Notes under the pieces: model-generated
What the model saw: the letters and a program-made list of their open reading frames with translations, nothing else
Databases searched by the model: none
Told to the model about the DNA's origin: nothing
Made by a program: the position numbers and the translations under genes
Part shown: in pieces, positions 1 to 9,087 of the stretch
Numbering within the stretch: the first letter of the stretch is position 1
Layout of the letters: each line of letters begins with the position of its first letter
Assembly: GCF_002899675.1 (NCBI RefSeq)
Contig: NZ_PKUU01000004.1
Coordinates: 186,001-250,000 of the forward strand
DNA: 64,000 nt
Reading direction: 5' to 3'
Source of the DNA: Clostridium sp. chh4-2
Lineage (GTDB): Bacteria > Bacillota > Clostridia > Lachnospirales > Lachnospiraceae

Positions 1-2
1 AT

Positions 3-1220
3 ATTCCTTTTTCTATCGTTCCCAGCAGAGATGAAATAGGACATGGAACACAGCTTGCTGCTATAGCCGCTGGAAGTCTGGATAAAGAAACTGGCTGGAT
101 TGGTGCAGCCCCTCTAGCAGATATCGCAGTTGTGAAGTTAAAGCCTGCGAAAGGATATCTGAAACAATATTTCGGTATAAAAGAAGATGTGGTTGCTTAT
201 CAGGAAAATGATATTATGCTGGGGCTCCGGTATCTTCATGAACTGGCTTTGCGGGAAAGAAAACCTCTTGTGGTCTGTATCGGTTTGGGAACTAATATGG
301 GAGGGCATGAAGGGACTTCTCCCCTTGCTTCTTATATCAGTGCCATTGGCTCCCGTGTGGGGCGTTGTATTGTAGTGGCAGGAGGCAATGAGGCAAATCA
401 AGGGCATCATTTTTATGGAATATTGAAAGATGGGCAGGAATATGAAGATGTAGAATTTCGAGTGGCAGAAGGGGAATATGGGATTACAATGGAACTTTGG
501 GGAAGTTCACCGGATGTGCTGTCTGTTTCCTTAATCTCCCCGACAGGAGAAATGATACCCCGTCCTTCTGCTAGAAGCGGAAATCAGCGGTTTGATTTTA
601 TATTTGAAAGGACAATCATATACATTGATTTCCAGCCAGTGGAAGCGCAGAGTGGAGATCAACTTATTGTAATCCGCATGTTCTTTCCTTTGCCAGGGAT
701 TTGGCATCTGAGGGTATATGGAACTAACGTGCTCCGTAGAATTTTTAATATTTGGCTGCCCGTAACCGGATTTATAGCGGAAGGTACGAAATTTTTAAGT
801 TCAAATCCAGATATTACCTTGACTGGACCTTCTAATGCAGAGATTCCTATTACAGTGGGGGCTTATCATGTACTGAATAAAAGCCTTTATATTAGTTCTA
901 GCCGAGGCTTTACTAGGAGAGGAAGAATCAAACCAGATCTGATAGCTGCAGGGGTAGACGTGAAAACGATAGGTCCAGGAAACCGTTCTGTGTCCATGAC
1001 CGGAACCAGTATAGCTGCTTCAGTGACAGCTGGGTCAGCAGCACTAATCTTGGAGTGGGGTATTATAAGGGGGAATTGGCCTACCATGAGCAGTTTAGAG
1101 ATTAAGCAACTTCTTATCCGAGGGGCCAACAGAAGCAATAATGAGCTATATCCCAACCGTTCCTGGGGTTATGGAACTTTAAATCTATACAGTGCTTTTG
1201 AAGCCCTGACAGAATTTTAA
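3..1220 (+). CDS. S8 (subtilisin-like) serine peptidase, 5' end cut off by the window
   Basis: Partial gene: the frame is open from base 3, so the start and the catalytic Asp lie upstream. The His block GHGTQLAAIAAGS is encoded at about bases 40-80 and the Ser block GTSIAASVTAGSAA at about 1000-1045, the order expected of S8 peptidases. Between them is the roughly 300-residue insertion-bearing region typical of Clostridia S8 proteins of about 550-600 aa. No membrane segment is visible in the part present. The family hydrolyses peptides outside the cell or in spore-related processing; the substrate here is unknown. A convergent hairpin terminator follows at about 1524. An ATG-like internal start at 132 is not the true start because the His motif precedes it. 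Confidence 0.85.
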   Translation: MPFSIVPSRDEIGHGTQLAAIAAGSLDKETGWIGAAPLADIAVVKLKPAKGYLKQYFGIKEDVVAYQENDIMLGLRYLHELALRERKPLVVCIGLGTNMGGHEGTSPLASYISAIGSRVGRCIVVAGGNEANQGHHFYGILKDGQEYEDVEFRVAEGEYGITMELWGSSPDVLSVSLISPTGEMIPRPSARSGNQRFDFIFERTIIYIDFQPVEAQSGDQLIVIRMFFPLPGIWHLRVYGTNVLRRIFNIWLPVTGFIAEGTKFLSSNPDITLTGPSNAEIPITVGAYHVLNKSLYISSSRGFTRRGRIKPDLIAAGVDVKTIGPGNRSVSMTGTSIAASVTAGSAALILEWGIIRGNWPTMSSLEIKQLLIRGANRSNNELYPNRSWGYGTLNLYSAFEALTEF

Positions 1221-1523
1221 AGCATGCAGCATTATGGTGCTCAATACTGCTCTCAATGCAAAAAGAGTACCATTGTGAAAAATACGCTTATATTGATGAT
1301 TTTGATTCCTTTAAAACACACAGAAACCGAAAATCTGATATGGAAAAGACCAAACGATTTGGGATAGACACTTATAATGCAGAGCGGCAGAAAAGGCAAA
1401 AATTCTGGAGATTTTCTTGTCGGGCTAATAAGAAAAAGGGATAATTGGAATATGCTATGATTTTTACACATGAATCATTGCTTATAGATTATCTAATTTT
1501 CTCTTCCCCAGTTAAAACTTTTG

Positions 1524-1560
1524 AAAAAGCGCCACATATTTTCTGCGGTGCTTTTTCTTT
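1524..1560. terminator. Hairpin terminator after the S8 peptidase
   Basis: AAAAAGCGCC (1524-1533) pairs with GGTGCTTTTT (1547-1556) with one G-U pair, and the right arm ends in a T-run. It can act on both strands. The stretch 1221-1640 holds no supported gene; a 62-codon open frame at 1256-1444 has no ribosome site. Confidence 0.65.
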
Positions 1561-1629
1561 GTAATTGATTGCAAAGGTTTTGGAAGCCTTTGTATTTTAT
1601 GATAAATAATAAGTTTTTCCTTTTTCTGT

Positions 1630-1815
1630 CTTCATGTATGAAGATTTCAGCGTTCTAACGGAATGCGTAGCCATTGCCAACGGCAATGATATCAGGGGGT
1701 TGGAGACATGTCACCAACAAGCATTTAGCAGGACTTCCGGGAACGGAAATCCTGCTAAATACGCAATTTTACGAAAGATTGCATTGCCAGCGCGAGTATT
1801 GTTCCGAATTTAGTA
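1630..1815 (+). ncRNA. Candidate structured RNA with a multibranch junction
   Basis: Several helices are visible by eye. TGCGTA (about 1664-1669) can pair with TACGCA (about 1760-1765), and this closing helix encloses three hairpins: CATTGCC/GGCAATG, GTTGG/CCAAC with an inner GACA/TGTC, and an 11-bp stem ATTTAGCAGGA/TCCTGCTAAAT capped by TTCCG-GGAA-CGGAA. The last has a GNRA tetraloop only when read on the plus strand, which sets the strand. The region lies between a terminator and the 3' end of a GntR-type gene and has no convincing ORF. I do not recognise the RNA family. It could also be a mobile-element end or decayed intron piece. Confidence 0.45.
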
Positions 1816-1823
1816 CAACAGCA

Positions 1824-3287
1824 CTAGTATTTTTCTGGCACCCGAATACTAGCTACATGATAAAATTTATATTTTTCTATCATATGCTTCTTCATACGAC
1901 TCAAATTGTAACGATAACAATCTGCTATGCCATCCGCAAAGGAATCTGCATTACCTTCCCTTAACTGTTGAAGCGCAAGAATGACTTGCTTGTTGAGATG
2001 TGAAAGTGTATGTTTCTTGGATGGATAATAAGCAAAATGGTGTCCCCATTCAAGAAGATGATTGGTTTCAGACAATATAACATATAAAGGTTCTAACGTG
2101 GTATTTCTCATTATGGCTTTCAAAATATCCGACAAATAAATAGAGTCAGAAGAAGTAAATCTATCTGCCAACTCGTCCAGTTTTTCTTTAGTAAACTGTG
2201 GAGCAGCAGCTAAAGCGGCAGGACGAATAATCAGTACCATTAACTGCAAAGCGTGAAGGTAACGTAGTGCTTTTTCTACATATCCGGAATTAAGAGCCAG
2301 CTGATGAAGTTTCGTATCATCCGGTTCTATCACTATAGTACCTTTACCATTTAATGTCTTTACGAAACCTCTTTGCTCGAGTTCTGATAATGCCTTTCTG
2401 ACCGTCGATATAGAGACCTCATACTGGTTGGCCAGTTGTTTTTCATATGGAAGAAACATTCCAACAGAATACTCTCCAAGACCGATTTTTAGATTCAAGT
2501 CATCAACAATTTTTGAGTAACAATAATCCTGACCACGCATGGGATTCCATGAAAACCTCAAACCAGTTTGTGAATAACATTTGGGGGTGGCCTCTGACAG
2601 ATAATTTAAGGTGTTTTCGATGAATTCCGTAAGTTTCTGATACATATTTGAGAGCAGGTTGTACTTTATGTGTGGATCATCGCCTTTTAAGACATCTGGA
2701 ATGACATTGGCTACAGATACCGCTTCCTGTGAAAAATGCTTAGAGAAGTAAGTACACTCCTCTGTAAAAAATGTAAGTTTATTATAAAGGCCAAACGTAG
2801 AGTAGAGTTCGCTGAATAGGGAATTACCGCCTATTCTTAATATCTCATATCCTAATTTAGAGGGAGGACGCCATCCACCAGCAGTATATCCTAAACGCAA
2901 TGCTTTCACAGCCTGTTTATAGTAAGGCAGTACCTCCACATCACATCCCTGTAAGGAAAAAACCAAAAGTGAAGGCAGTATTAGGGCAAAAGTTTGATAT
3001 ACCTGTAAAATACATTCCTTTTGTTTTAGAATCTCAAAAACAGTGCTTGATGAATTACAGGTATCTTTTGTTGAAATAACAATCGGTGCAAGGCGAGGCT
3101 GAATATCAACCAGTCCTTCCGCCCTCAATGCTTCGAAAACACGGTTAATCGTATATCTGCTAACATGGAATTGTTCGCAATACATCCTTGAAGATGGCAA
3201 GGCATTTCCATGAGGTATCTGTCCATCTAAAATACACTGCTTAATTTCATTATATACAAATTCAAATTTTGTCTCTTGTGGTTTCAT
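1824..3287 (-). CDS. Transcriptional regulator with two GntR-type winged-helix domains
   Basis: 487 aa. Residues about 5-70 form a GntR winged helix (FVYNEIKQCILDG, ALPSSRMYCEQFHVSRYTIN). A second complete GntR helix-turn-helix lies at about 255-320 (LPYEKQLANQYEVSISTVRKAL). The linker of about 180 residues and the C-terminal 160 residues match no effector domain that I recognise. GntR proteins bind operator DNA as dimers; a single chain with two HTH units could bind as a pseudo-dimer. RBS GGAGG precedes the ATG. The gene is divergent from the HD-GYP/GGDEF regulator, so it may act on the 3288-3446 intergenic region; this is inference from position. Confidence 0.8.
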   Translation of the reverse strand: MKPQETKFEFVYNEIKQCILDGQIPHGNALPSSRMYCEQFHVSRYTINRVFEALRAEGLVDIQPRLAPIVISTKDTCNSSSTVFEILKQKECILQVYQTFALILPSLLVFSLQGCDVEVLPYYKQAVKALRLGYTAGGWRPPSKLGYEILRIGGNSLFSELYSTFGLYNKLTFFTEECTYFSKHFSQEAVSVANVIPDVLKGDDPHIKYNLLSNMYQKLTEFIENTLNYLSEATPKCYSQTGLRFSWNPMRGQDYCYSKIVDDLNLKIGLGEYSVGMFLPYEKQLANQYEVSISTVRKALSELEQRGFVKTLNGKGTIVIEPDDTKLHQLALNSGYVEKALRYLHALQLMVLIIRPAALAAAPQFTKEKLDELADRFTSSDSIYLSDILKAIMRNTTLEPLYVILSETNHLLEWGHHFAYYPSKKHTLSHLNKQVILALQQLREGNADSFADGIADCYRYNLSRMKKHMIEKYKFYHVASIRVPEKY

Positions 3288-3446
3288 AACTCGCCTCCTA
3301 TCTGTCTGATTATATCATGGTGAGTTTGGTTTGTCAGTATAAAAAACGTTTACCTATTTGCACACCTTACCAATATGGATGTTGCCAGTGTATAAGGATG
3401 ACATTTATAATGAAAATGCAAATTAATAGGAAAGAGTTTAAGTATC

Positions 3447-5099
3447 ATGGATAAACAAAAAATTTTAATTGCGGACGATTCAGAGATGAATCGAGCTCTT
3501 TTAGTAGATATTTTGGAAGAGCGATATGATGTGGTTGAGGCTGAGAATGGTGTGGAAGCAATTTCTCTCCTTTCAAAGCAAAGAGCAGATTTCTCCCTTT
3601 TGCTTCTGGACATTATGATGCCTAAAATGGACGGATTTGAAGTATTAGCTTACATAAACAAATACCATTGGAATGACACCTTCGCTGTTATTATGATTTC
3701 TGCTGATGACACTCCTGCTAATATAAAGAGGGCCTATGACTTGGGGGCTTTTGACTATATCAGCCGGCCTTTTGATTCTACCATTGTCCAGCGTCGAATT
3801 TCTAATACGATATTTTTATACGCAAGGCAGCAGCGCCTTGAAAAAATTATTGCAGAACAATTTCACGAGCAGGAAAAGAATAATAAGCTGATGATCTCAA
3901 TTCTGTCTCACATTGTGGAATTCCGTAATGGAGAGAGCGGCCTACATATACTGCATGTTAATACGATTACAAAATATTTGCTGAAGCAGTTGGTTCAGTT
4001 GACAGATCAATATCCTTTGTCTAAAGCAGATATTTCTTTAATCAGCACTGCTTCTGCGCTGCATGATATTGGGAAAATCTCAATTTCAGATGCAATACTA
4101 AATAAACCCAGCCAACTTACGGCAGAGGAATTTGAAGTGATAAAAACGCACTCAGTAATCGGTGCTAACATGCTGTTAGACCTGCCCATAGAGCAGCAGG
4201 AAGCTCCGCTTGTCAAAGTGGCTTCTGAGATCTGCCGATGGCACCACGAAAGGTATGATGGCAATGGTTACCCGGATGGATTAAAGGGGGACGAAATTCC
4301 CATAGCTGCTCAAGTGGTTGCGCTGGCCGATGTATACGATGCCTTGACCAGTGAGCGCTGCTATAAGAAAGCTTATTCACATGAAGAGGCTTTAAAAATG
4401 ATTTTAGAAGGACAATGCGGTGCATTTAATCCTTCTCTTTTACTGTGTCTGCAAGAAATTGCCGATACACTTGAAAACGAACTAATGGATGCCTCTCAGG
4501 AACAAGAGGCTAAAAATATTCAGGATATAAGAAATAGAATAGATTACGATAGGCTGTTTTCCTATGAAAAATACACCGTCTTGCCTCGCAAACAACAGCA
4601 ACTGCAATTATTATATATTGATTCCTTAACCAGTATTTACAATCGCCGCTATTATGACGAGCATTTTCAAGGCGCGGATGGTATTCAGGCAATGGTCGTA
4701 ATAGATGTAGATAATTTTAAGTACATCAATGATAATTATGGCCATGATGTTGGCGATATCGTATTGCAGAGCATTGCACAAACTGTTTTATCCTGTGTGC
4801 GAAAAACAGATGCGGTTATCCGTTATGGCGGCGATGAATTTGTAATCATCTTTTTTGGTATACCTCAAGAGATATTTGAGAAAAAACTGGAGAGGATTAG
4901 GCATTCTGTTGATGGTCTGATAATTGATGGATATCCCGAACTACATATGTCTGTAAGCATAGGTGGAGCATATGGAAGCGGAACCGCAAAAAAACTTTTT
5001 AAAGTTGCAGACAATATGATGTATCAATCAAAAAAACAAAAAAATCAGGTGACCATTTGTCTTCTAAACGAGATGGTGGGCAGCGCAGACAGCATTTAA
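3447..5099 (+). CDS. Response regulator with HD-GYP and GGDEF domains (c-di-GMP turnover)
   Basis: 550 aa. Receiver domain at residues 5-120 with DD near the N-terminus, phospho-acceptor Asp in LLLDIMMPKMDG, and an unusual SRPF where KPF is typical. HD-GYP phosphodiesterase domain at about 150-335, with ALHDIGK and the intact HHERYDGNGYPDG signature. A GGDEF diguanylate cyclase domain at about 385-540 has intact RYGGDEF and an RxxD (RKTD) inhibitory site five residues upstream. It should both make and break c-di-GMP, with balance set by phosphorylation. First gene of an operon with an Hpt protein (12-bp gap) and a hybrid kinase, which are its likely phosphodonors. Confidence 0.93.
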   Translation: MDKQKILIADDSEMNRALLVDILEERYDVVEAENGVEAISLLSKQRADFSLLLLDIMMPKMDGFEVLAYINKYHWNDTFAVIMISADDTPANIKRAYDLGAFDYISRPFDSTIVQRRISNTIFLYARQQRLEKIIAEQFHEQEKNNKLMISILSHIVEFRNGESGLHILHVNTITKYLLKQLVQLTDQYPLSKADISLISTASALHDIGKISISDAILNKPSQLTAEEFEVIKTHSVIGANMLLDLPIEQQEAPLVKVASEICRWHHERYDGNGYPDGLKGDEIPIAAQVVALADVYDALTSERCYKKAYSHEEALKMILEGQCGAFNPSLLLCLQEIADTLENELMDASQEQEAKNIQDIRNRIDYDRLFSYEKYTVLPRKQQQLQLLYIDSLTSIYNRRYYDEHFQGADGIQAMVVIDVDNFKYINDNYGHDVGDIVLQSIAQTVLSCVRKTDAVIRYGGDEFVIIFFGIPQEIFEKKLERIRHSVDGLIIDGYPELHMSVSIGGAYGSGTAKKLFKVADNMMYQSKKQKNQVTICLLNEMVGSADSI

Positions 5100-5111
5100 A
5101 AAGGAGGAATC

Positions 5112-5480
5112 GTGATTATGAATCTAAAAGATTGTTATATAAAATTAGGCGGCGATTTTGATGAAGTGCTGGGTAGACTGCGTCGTGAGCAAATCGTTCA
5201 GAAATTTATGTATAAATTCCTGGACGATAAAAGCTTTCATTTGTTTGAAGTGTCTGTGGAGAATAAGGACTATGAAGAGGCTCTAAGGGCCGTTCATACA
5301 CTCAAAGGAATTTGTCAAAATCTTTCATTTACCAGATTGTTTGAAAGCAGTAGTTTGGTAACTAACGCATTCAAAGAAAACGATTGGAATAAGGCTGTCG
5401 ATATGATGCCGAAATTATCAAAGGATTACTATGAAACCATCAATGTTATTAAAGATTTTAAGAATTCCAGGGAGGAATAA
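5112..5480 (+). CDS. Hpt-domain phosphotransfer protein
   Basis: 122 aa single Hpt domain. The phospho-accepting His lies in [12 protein letters not shown] (HxLKG signature). It would shuttle phosphate between the hybrid kinase downstream and the HD-GYP/GGDEF regulator upstream, which sit 5 and 12 bp away in the same operon. RBS AAGGAGG at 5101-5107 is close to a GTG at 5112 and better spaced for the ATG at 5118, so the true start may be 5118. No membrane segment. Confidence 0.88.
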   Translation: MIMNLKDCYIKLGGDFDEVLGRLRREQIVQKFMYKFLDDKSFHLFEVSVENKDYEEALRAVHTLKGICQNLSFTRLFESSSLVTNAFKENDWNKAVDMMPKLSKDYYETINVIKDFKNSREE

Positions 5481-5485
5481 CATCA

Positions 5486-8044
5486 ATGAAAAATAGTAAA
5501 ACCAAGGATTCTACAACACGTTTTCTGATATACAGTTTTATTGGACTTTTAATCTTTAGTATTATTATTTTCAGTCTCCTCGGAATCTATATGAACCGAA
5601 AAAGTAAAAATACTGTTTATGAAATTGGAAATATTTATATGTCTGGAATGAATAAACAGATGTCCAGACACTTTGAAACTGTGATTGAACTGCGTTTTGA
5701 TCAGGTCAGCGGAGTTGTTTCTGTTGTTTCAGCAAATAATCAGGATAAGGAGACTCTATATGAGGAACTCATCTTCAGGGCACAGGTTAGGGGATTTAAC
5801 TATTTAGCGCTTTGCTCTGGCGAGGGAGAGTTTCAGACACTTTATGGAGAATCCATACAGCCACTAAATCCAGAACCTTTTGTAGAAGCATTATTACAGG
5901 GGGAACAACGAGTCGCTGTAGGTGTTGATTCTTCTGGAAATGAAGTGGTATTATTTGGCGTTGACGCTGCTTATCCGATGAACAATGGCGATAAGAGCAC
6001 TGGCCTGATTGCAGCTGTCCCTCTGGACTATGTTACCGACTTTCTTTTCTCAGCGGATGACGGGCAGTTGATGTATTATCATATCATCAGGCCAGACGGT
6101 AGTTTTGTAATACAGAACTCTAACACGGAGTTGTGGTATTTCTTTGAACAACTACAAAAGCAGCTTGATTCTACGGCCAATGAGATATCTGTAGAAAATT
6201 CAATTAAAGAATTTGGTGCTGCACTAAAAACCCATAAAGAATCTACCACAACATTTGAAGTGAATGGTGAGGAACGGCAAATATACGGTATATCATTACC
6301 CTGTTCTGAGTGGTATTTAATATCGGTAATGCCTTATGGTATATTGGACGATTCCATAAACAATCTGAGCAGCCAGCGTATGTTTATGACATTATTGTCT
6401 TGTGCTTCTTTTTTGATTATTCTAACTTTAATTTTTCTTCGGTATTTCTACATAACCCGTTCTCAGGTGCATGAATTGGAGAAGGCCCGGCAGGCTGCTC
6501 TTGAAGCGAACAAAGCCAAAAGCGAATTTTTAGCAAATATGAGCCACGATATCCGTACGCCCATGAATGCAATCGTAGGCATGACCGCGATTGCCACAGC
6601 TCACATAGATGACCGAAAGCAGGTGCAGAACTGCCTTAGAAAAATTACATTATCAAGTAAACATCTATTAGGGCTGATCAATGATGTTTTGGATATGTCT
6701 AAAATTGAAAGCGGGAAATTAACTTTAACAACAGAACAAATTTCATTAAAGGAAGTTGTTGAAGGAATCGTTAACATTATGCAGCCACAGGTTAAGACAA
6801 AAAAGCAAACCTTTGATATACATGTTGAAAATATCTTAACCGAAAGTGTGTGGTGCGATGGAGTACGCTTGAATCAGGTTTTGTTAAACCTTTTATCGAA
6901 CGCAACAAAGTATACACCGGAGGGAGGTTCGATACAATTATCCCTCTCTGAAGAAAAATCTCCGAAAGGAGAAAACTATGTCCGAATTCATATTAAGGTC
7001 AAGGATAACGGAATTGGTATGTCGCCAGATTTCCTGAAAAAAATATATGAATCTTATAGCCGTGCGGATGGAGCCAGAATACATAAAACTGAGGGTGCCG
7101 GTTTGGGAATGGCGATTACCAAGTACATTGTGGACGCGATGGAGGGAACCATTGACATAAAAAGTGAACTTGATAAAGGTACCGAGTTCTTTCTCAGGTT
7201 TGATTTTGAAAAAGCGGTTGCCGAGGAGATGGATATGGTTCTTCCTTCGTGGAATATGCTGGTGGTTGATGATGACGAATTATTATGTGAGACAGCAACG
7301 GACGCACTAAAATCTATCGGAATAAAAGCAGAATGGACATTAAGTGGAGAAAAAGCGATAGATTTGGTAATTCAACACCATAAAAAAAGAGAGGATTATC
7401 AAATTATTCTATTAGACTGGAAACTGCCAGGCATGAATGGGATTCAGGTTGCAAAGGAAATCCGACGTAATTTAGGAGATGAAGTTCCGATTTTGCTGAT
7501 TTCTGCATATGATTGGAGTGAATTTGAAGCGGAGGCTCGTGAAGCAGGTATTAGTGGTTTTATTTCCAAACCCCTTTTTAAATCCACTCTGTATCATGCT
7601 TTGCGTCAGTATATGGGCGCTGAAACAGAAAATGATCAGACATTGACCCCCAATATTGATCTATCCGGACGTCGTATTCTGCTTGCTGAGGATAATGAAT
7701 TAAACTGGGAAGTTGCTAAAGAATTGCTGTCCGATTTAGGCGTGGAACTGGATTGGGCAGAGGATGGCCAGATCTGTCTGGACAAGTTCCAAAGATCACC
7801 AGAGGGATATTACGATGCAATTCTTATGGATATACGGATGCCGCATATGACAGGGTATGAGGCCACAAAAGCTATCCGTGGACTTAATCATCCTAATGCC
7901 CTATCTGTTCCAATTATAGCTATGAGCGCAGATGCTTTTTCTGATGACATACAGCATTGTCTGAAATGCGGTATGAATGCTCATATAGCAAAGCCGATTG
8001 ATGTTATAGAATTGACCTGCTTTTTAAAAAGATATTTGATTTAA
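5486..8044 (+). CDS. Membrane hybrid sensor histidine kinase with two receiver domains
   Basis: 852 aa. First membrane segment at about 13-35, an extracytoplasmic sensor region of about 260 residues (Cache-like by size and position), second membrane segment at about 300-325. The dimerisation domain has H-box [14 protein letters not shown]. The ATPase domain has an N-box ([16 protein letters not shown]) and G-boxes ([15 protein letters not shown]). Two receivers follow: LVVDDDELL with acceptor Asp in [12 protein letters not shown], and LLAEDNELN with acceptor Asp in [17 protein letters not shown] precedes the ATG. Together with Hpt and the c-di-GMP regulator it forms a complete His-Asp-His-Asp relay; the signal is unknown. 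Confidence 0.93.
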   Translation: MKNSKTKDSTTRFLIYSFIGLLIFSIIIFSLLGIYMNRKSKNTVYEIGNIYMSGMNKQMSRHFETVIELRFDQVSGVVSVVSANNQDKETLYEELIFRAQVRGFNYLALCSGEGEFQTLYGESIQPLNPEPFVEALLQGEQRVAVGVDSSGNEVVLFGVDAAYPMNNGDKSTGLIAAVPLDYVTDFLFSADDGQLMYYHIIRPDGSFVIQNSNTELWYFFEQLQKQLDSTANEISVENSIKEFGAALKTHKESTTTFEVNGEERQIYGISLPCSEWYLISVMPYGILDDSINNLSSQRMFMTLLSCASFLIILTLIFLRYFYITRSQVHELEKARQAALEANKAKSEFLANMSHDIRTPMNAIVGMTAIATAHIDDRKQVQNCLRKITLSSKHLLGLINDVLDMSKIESGKLTLTTEQISLKEVVEGIVNIMQPQVKTKKQTFDIHVENILTESVWCDGVRLNQVLLNLLSNATKYTPEGGSIQLSLSEEKSPKGENYVRIHIKVKDNGIGMSPDFLKKIYESYSRADGARIHKTEGAGLGMAITKYIVDAMEGTIDIKSELDKGTEFFLRFDFEKAVAEEMDMVLPSWNMLVVDDDELLCETATDALKSIGIKAEWTLSGEKAIDLVIQHHKKREDYQIILLDWKLPGMNGIQVAKEIRRNLGDEVPILLISAYDWSEFEAEAREAGISGFISKPLFKSTLYHALRQYMGAETENDQTLTPNIDLSGRRILLAEDNELNWEVAKELLSDLGVELDWAEDGQICLDKFQRSPEGYYDAILMDIRMPHMTGYEATKAIRGLNHPNALSVPIIAMSADAFSDDIQHCLKCGMNAHIAKPIDVIELTCFLKRYLI

Positions 8045-8053
8045 AACAGCCCT

Positions 8054-8086
8054 AAAAGTGCGTGTCCGATGGCACGCGCTTTTATA
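8054..8086 (+). terminator. Terminator of the c-di-GMP phosphorelay operon
   Basis: AAAAGTGCGTG (8054-8064) pairs with CACGCGCTTTT (8073-8083) with one G-U pair, 10 bp after the kinase stop codon, followed by T-rich sequence. Confidence 0.8.
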
Positions 8087-8398
8087 TTTACTACCACTTT
8101 CTATTTTTCATCTATAGGGGCAGACCGCCTCCATTCCATTTAGTTTGTCATGGATAATTGGATTGAAGGCACAAATGGGTTACGAATATTGGATTGATTA
8201 CAAAATCCGCAATGCAAATCAGCTGTTTCGTTATCACTATTGCTTAATTTCTGATGTAGCCAGTATTTTGCTGGCAGAGTTCAATGACTGGTTCGTCCAT
8301 TATAGTCATTTGGATCAGTTATATGCGAATTTTTTTACCAGAATCAGACGCAGCTGATGAAAGAGATTATCATGCAATAGTACATAGATACAGCAAAT

Positions 8399-8430
8399 GG
8401 AGAACTGGCGAGAGTGGTTCCAGTTCTCCA
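8399..8430. repeat. Palindromic repeat, copy 1 of 2
   Basis: GGAGAACTGG (8399-8408), an 11-nt loop, then CCAGTTCTCC (8420-8429). About 30 nt including the loop are repeated identically at 9021-9051. This copy is followed by a short T-run on the plus strand and interrupts the frame of the thioredoxin-like remnant. Apart from these pieces, 8087-8647 holds nothing that I can support as a gene. Confidence 0.7.
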
Positions 8431-8599
8431 TTTTTATGGTTGGGACAAATTCTACACAATATTTACATTTTTCAGATGTAAGCAAAAAGATATATTCATT
8501 TTGGCTGTTTTCTAGTAGTTGTATCATTTGTGGAACAGATTTTTCTTGGGCGAGCTTTAACGTATGGTTACAATCATTTAACCGAGCCGGATAACGCAT
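8431..8599 (-). pseudogene. Remnant of a thioredoxin-like gene
   Basis: About 56 codons on the minus strand encode a stretch that looks like the N-terminal half of a small thioredoxin-fold protein: VPQMIQLLENSQNEY, a strand FLLTSE, then CKYC as a CxxC redox motif, then VEFVPTI. The similarity then stops exactly where the 30-nt palindromic repeat begins, and the frame beyond it is not protein-like. There is no ribosome site at the only ATG. Comparable to bacteriocin-transport-accessory or thioredoxin-like proteins by motif only. It may equally be a chance open frame with a CxxC. Confidence 0.35.
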
Positions 8600-8647
8600 A
8601 AGATAGTGACATCAATGTAAGAACTGAGTCGTCTAAAAGAAGCTTAG

Positions 8648-8827
8648 TTACTTTTTTAGGATAATTGTCATCAGTATATAAACACAAGAGAAAATGATAA
8701 GCCAGGAGATTAAGTCGATGGCAATATTCTCTGTTTTAATCACTCCGATACGGGATAACAGCTTTTGTATTATAAGTGAAATCAAAAATGTACTGATACT
8801 GTTAAGAAAGTCTTTATATTTATTCAT
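8648..8827 (-). CDS. Small two-helix membrane protein, unknown function
   Basis: 59 aa from an ATG preceded by GAGG at good spacing. The open frame extends 14 codons further but without a ribosome site. Two hydrophobic helices are visible (FLISLIIQKLL and ISWLIIFSCVYILMTII) with a short polar turn and a Lys-Lys end. Size and layout resemble holin-like or toxin-like peptides, but no family is recognised. The flanking 8828-9016 shows no other gene. Confidence 0.45.
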   Translation of the reverse strand: MNKYKDFLNSISTFLISLIIQKLLSRIGVIKTENIAIDLISWLIIFSCVYILMTIILKK

Positions 8828-9020
8828 ACGGTTTTCCTCTTGATTTTTTTCTAGTTTTCCCAACGACAATTTGCGTCCGCTGGTTAGTAGGCATGGTTTC
8901 TGGAATCTGTCCCTTAGCCTTTTCTGCCGACTTGATGCACCTGACGACCTGTTCCCATTCTCTTCAAAAACAGATGCTCATGATTAACGATACTTAACCT
9001 GCAAATGGAAATATAACAAA

Positions 9021-9051
9021 AGAGAACTGGCGAGAGTGGTTCCAGTTCTCC
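9021..9051 (-). terminator. Palindromic repeat, copy 2, acting as terminator of the cell-wall protein gene
   Basis: GAGAACTGG (9022-9030) pairs with CCAGTTCTC (9042-9050). Read on the minus strand it lies about 40 bp after the stop of the cell-wall-binding protein gene and is followed by TTTTG. It matches the hairpin at 8399-8430 including the loop. Confidence 0.6.
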
Positions 9052-9087
9052 AAAAAGTCTAAATGAATCGCCGCCTATCACGGCTTT

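Noticed and set aside
1256..1444. 62-codon open frame after the S8 peptidase
   Set aside because: No ribosome site, odd Lys/Arg-rich composition, no recognisable domain.
8145..8357. 70-codon frame in the decayed patch
   Set aside because: TTG start without ribosome site and no similarity that I can see; the region looks like debris.
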